IMG/VR virus record: IMGVR_UViG_3300032242_000235
Coordinates: 1-21,581 of that record
Direction: 5' to 3' (one strand)
DNA from: a virus
DNA length: 21,581 nt
A model generated the notes under the pieces. It ran no database searches. It was not told the origin of the DNA and was given only the letters and a program-made list of their open reading frames with translations. Positions 20,992 to 21,581 of the stretch are shown here, piece by piece. Made by a program: the position numbers and the translations under genes. Each line of letters starts with the position of its first letter. The stretch's first letter is position 1.

Positions 20992-21581
20992 ATGTCATAT
21001 AAAAAGCGTTTTCACGGCCCTAACACTACCGGTGCATTAAGTCCTATTTCCGGACGAAATAACAATACCGGTGCATGGAATGGTAACGATTATCCAGTAA
21101 ATACAGGTGGCCCTAGTAGAGACGGATATAATAATAGTGATTTTGGTTATAAGAACTATCAAAGTCGTTTACCAGAAGTTTATACTGGACATCCAAATCG
21201 CATTGAACGTTATAATCAATATGAAATGATGGATGTAGATGCCGAAATTAATGCATGTTTAGACATTATTGCTGAGTTCAGTACACAGAAAAACGAACAA
21301 AATAACACACCATTTGAGATAGTTTTCCATGAGGATCCAACTCCCCATGAAGTAGAACTAATCAAAAAACAGTTACAACAATGGTGTAAACTTAATGAAT
21401 TTGACACACGTATATTCAAAGTTTTTCGTAATAGTTTGAAATACGGGGATCAGGTTTTCATTCGTGATCCAGAAAACTTTAAGTTATATTGGGTTGACAT
21501 GACTAAAGTTACTAAAGTTATTGTTAACGAAAGTGAAGGTAAGAAGCCTGAGCAATATGTAGTTAAAGATATCAACCCTAA
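20992..21581 (+). CDS. gp20: Portal protein gp20, N-terminal part (cut by window end)
   Basis: Head portal protein, the dodecameric ring through which DNA is packaged and to which the neck and tail attach. The reading frame from the ATG at 20992 stays open for 196 codons to the window end. The first ~55 residues are Gly/Asn-rich and look disordered. The recognisable portal region follows: RIERYNQYEMMDVDAEINACLDI (split here as RIERYNQYEMM and DVDAEINACLDI), AEFST, then FEIVFHE, and FRNSLKYGDQVFIRD, which corresponds to the conserved segment before the portal wing/stem in T4-type gp20. The start has no strong ribosome site. It begins nine bases after the tape-measure-like gene. T4 gp20 is 524 residues, so well over half is probably outside the window. 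Confidence 0.85.
   Translation, partial: MSYKKRFHGPNTTGALSPISGRNNNTGAWNGNDYPVNTGGPSRDGYNNSDFGYKNYQSRLPEVYTGHPNRIERYNQYEMMDVDAEINACLDIIAEFSTQKNEQNNTPFEIVFHEDPTPHEVELIKKQLQQWCKLNEFDTRIFKVFRNSLKYGDQVFIRDPENFKLYWVDMTKVTKVIVNESEGKKPEQYVVKDINP

Noticed and set aside
1-21581. CRISPR arrays, tRNA genes, insertion sequences, attachment sites
   Set aside because: No regularly spaced repeats, no tRNA-like T-arm with matching acceptor stem, and no transposase or integrase pattern were found by reading both strands.

Overview
This window looks like part of the genome of an AT-rich contractile-tailed phage of the T4 superfamily. Its tail proteins most resemble those of T4-like phages from marine and fresh water (cyanophage- or SAR11-phage-like). 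The evidence is a set of recognisable T4-type proteins: baseplate gp6, gp25, gp5, gp53 and gp48-like; late sigma factor gp55; recombination proteins gp46/gp47; assembly proteins gp26/gp51; and the N-terminus of portal gp20. T4-type late promoters of the form [TGC]ATAAATA lie in front of several transcription units. The host cannot be named from this sequence.

Layout. (1) Positions 4-11462, minus strand: a tightly packed baseplate block transcribed in the order gp48-like, gp53, gp27-like hub with LysM motifs, gp5-like spike, gp25, gp6. (2) Positions 11463-11579: a divergent control region with a late promoter leftward and a strong sigma70-type promoter rightward. (3) Positions 11580-16971, plus strand: gp55, an SGNH-hydrolase-like protein, gp47 and gp46 (SbcD/SbcC-like), and a PD-(D/E)XK nuclease. 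(4) Positions 16972-17533: a stretch of about 560 nt without a gene but full of hairpins, probably a large structured RNA. (5) Positions 17534-18588, minus strand: gp26 followed by a small gp51-like gene in the -1 frame, with a slippery heptamer and stem-loop at the junction. (6) Positions 18589-18672: a divergent promoter region. (7) Positions 18673-21581, plus strand: a tape-measure-like tail protein carrying an M15 peptidase motif, then the start of portal gp20, which runs off the window.

How the parts fit. An unmodified host polymerase could read the gp55 promoter early. gp55 would then direct polymerase to the late promoters in front of the tail genes. gp46/gp47 and the nuclease would process DNA ends and recombination intermediates. 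gp26/gp51 look like tail assembly chaperones and sit next to the tape-measure-like gene. The spike gp5 has no visible lysozyme domain, and the tape-measure-like protein carries a peptidase motif, so the wall-cutting role may have moved between tail proteins.

The two most interesting points are the likely programmed -1 frameshift joining gp26 to gp51, and the unidentified structured RNA.
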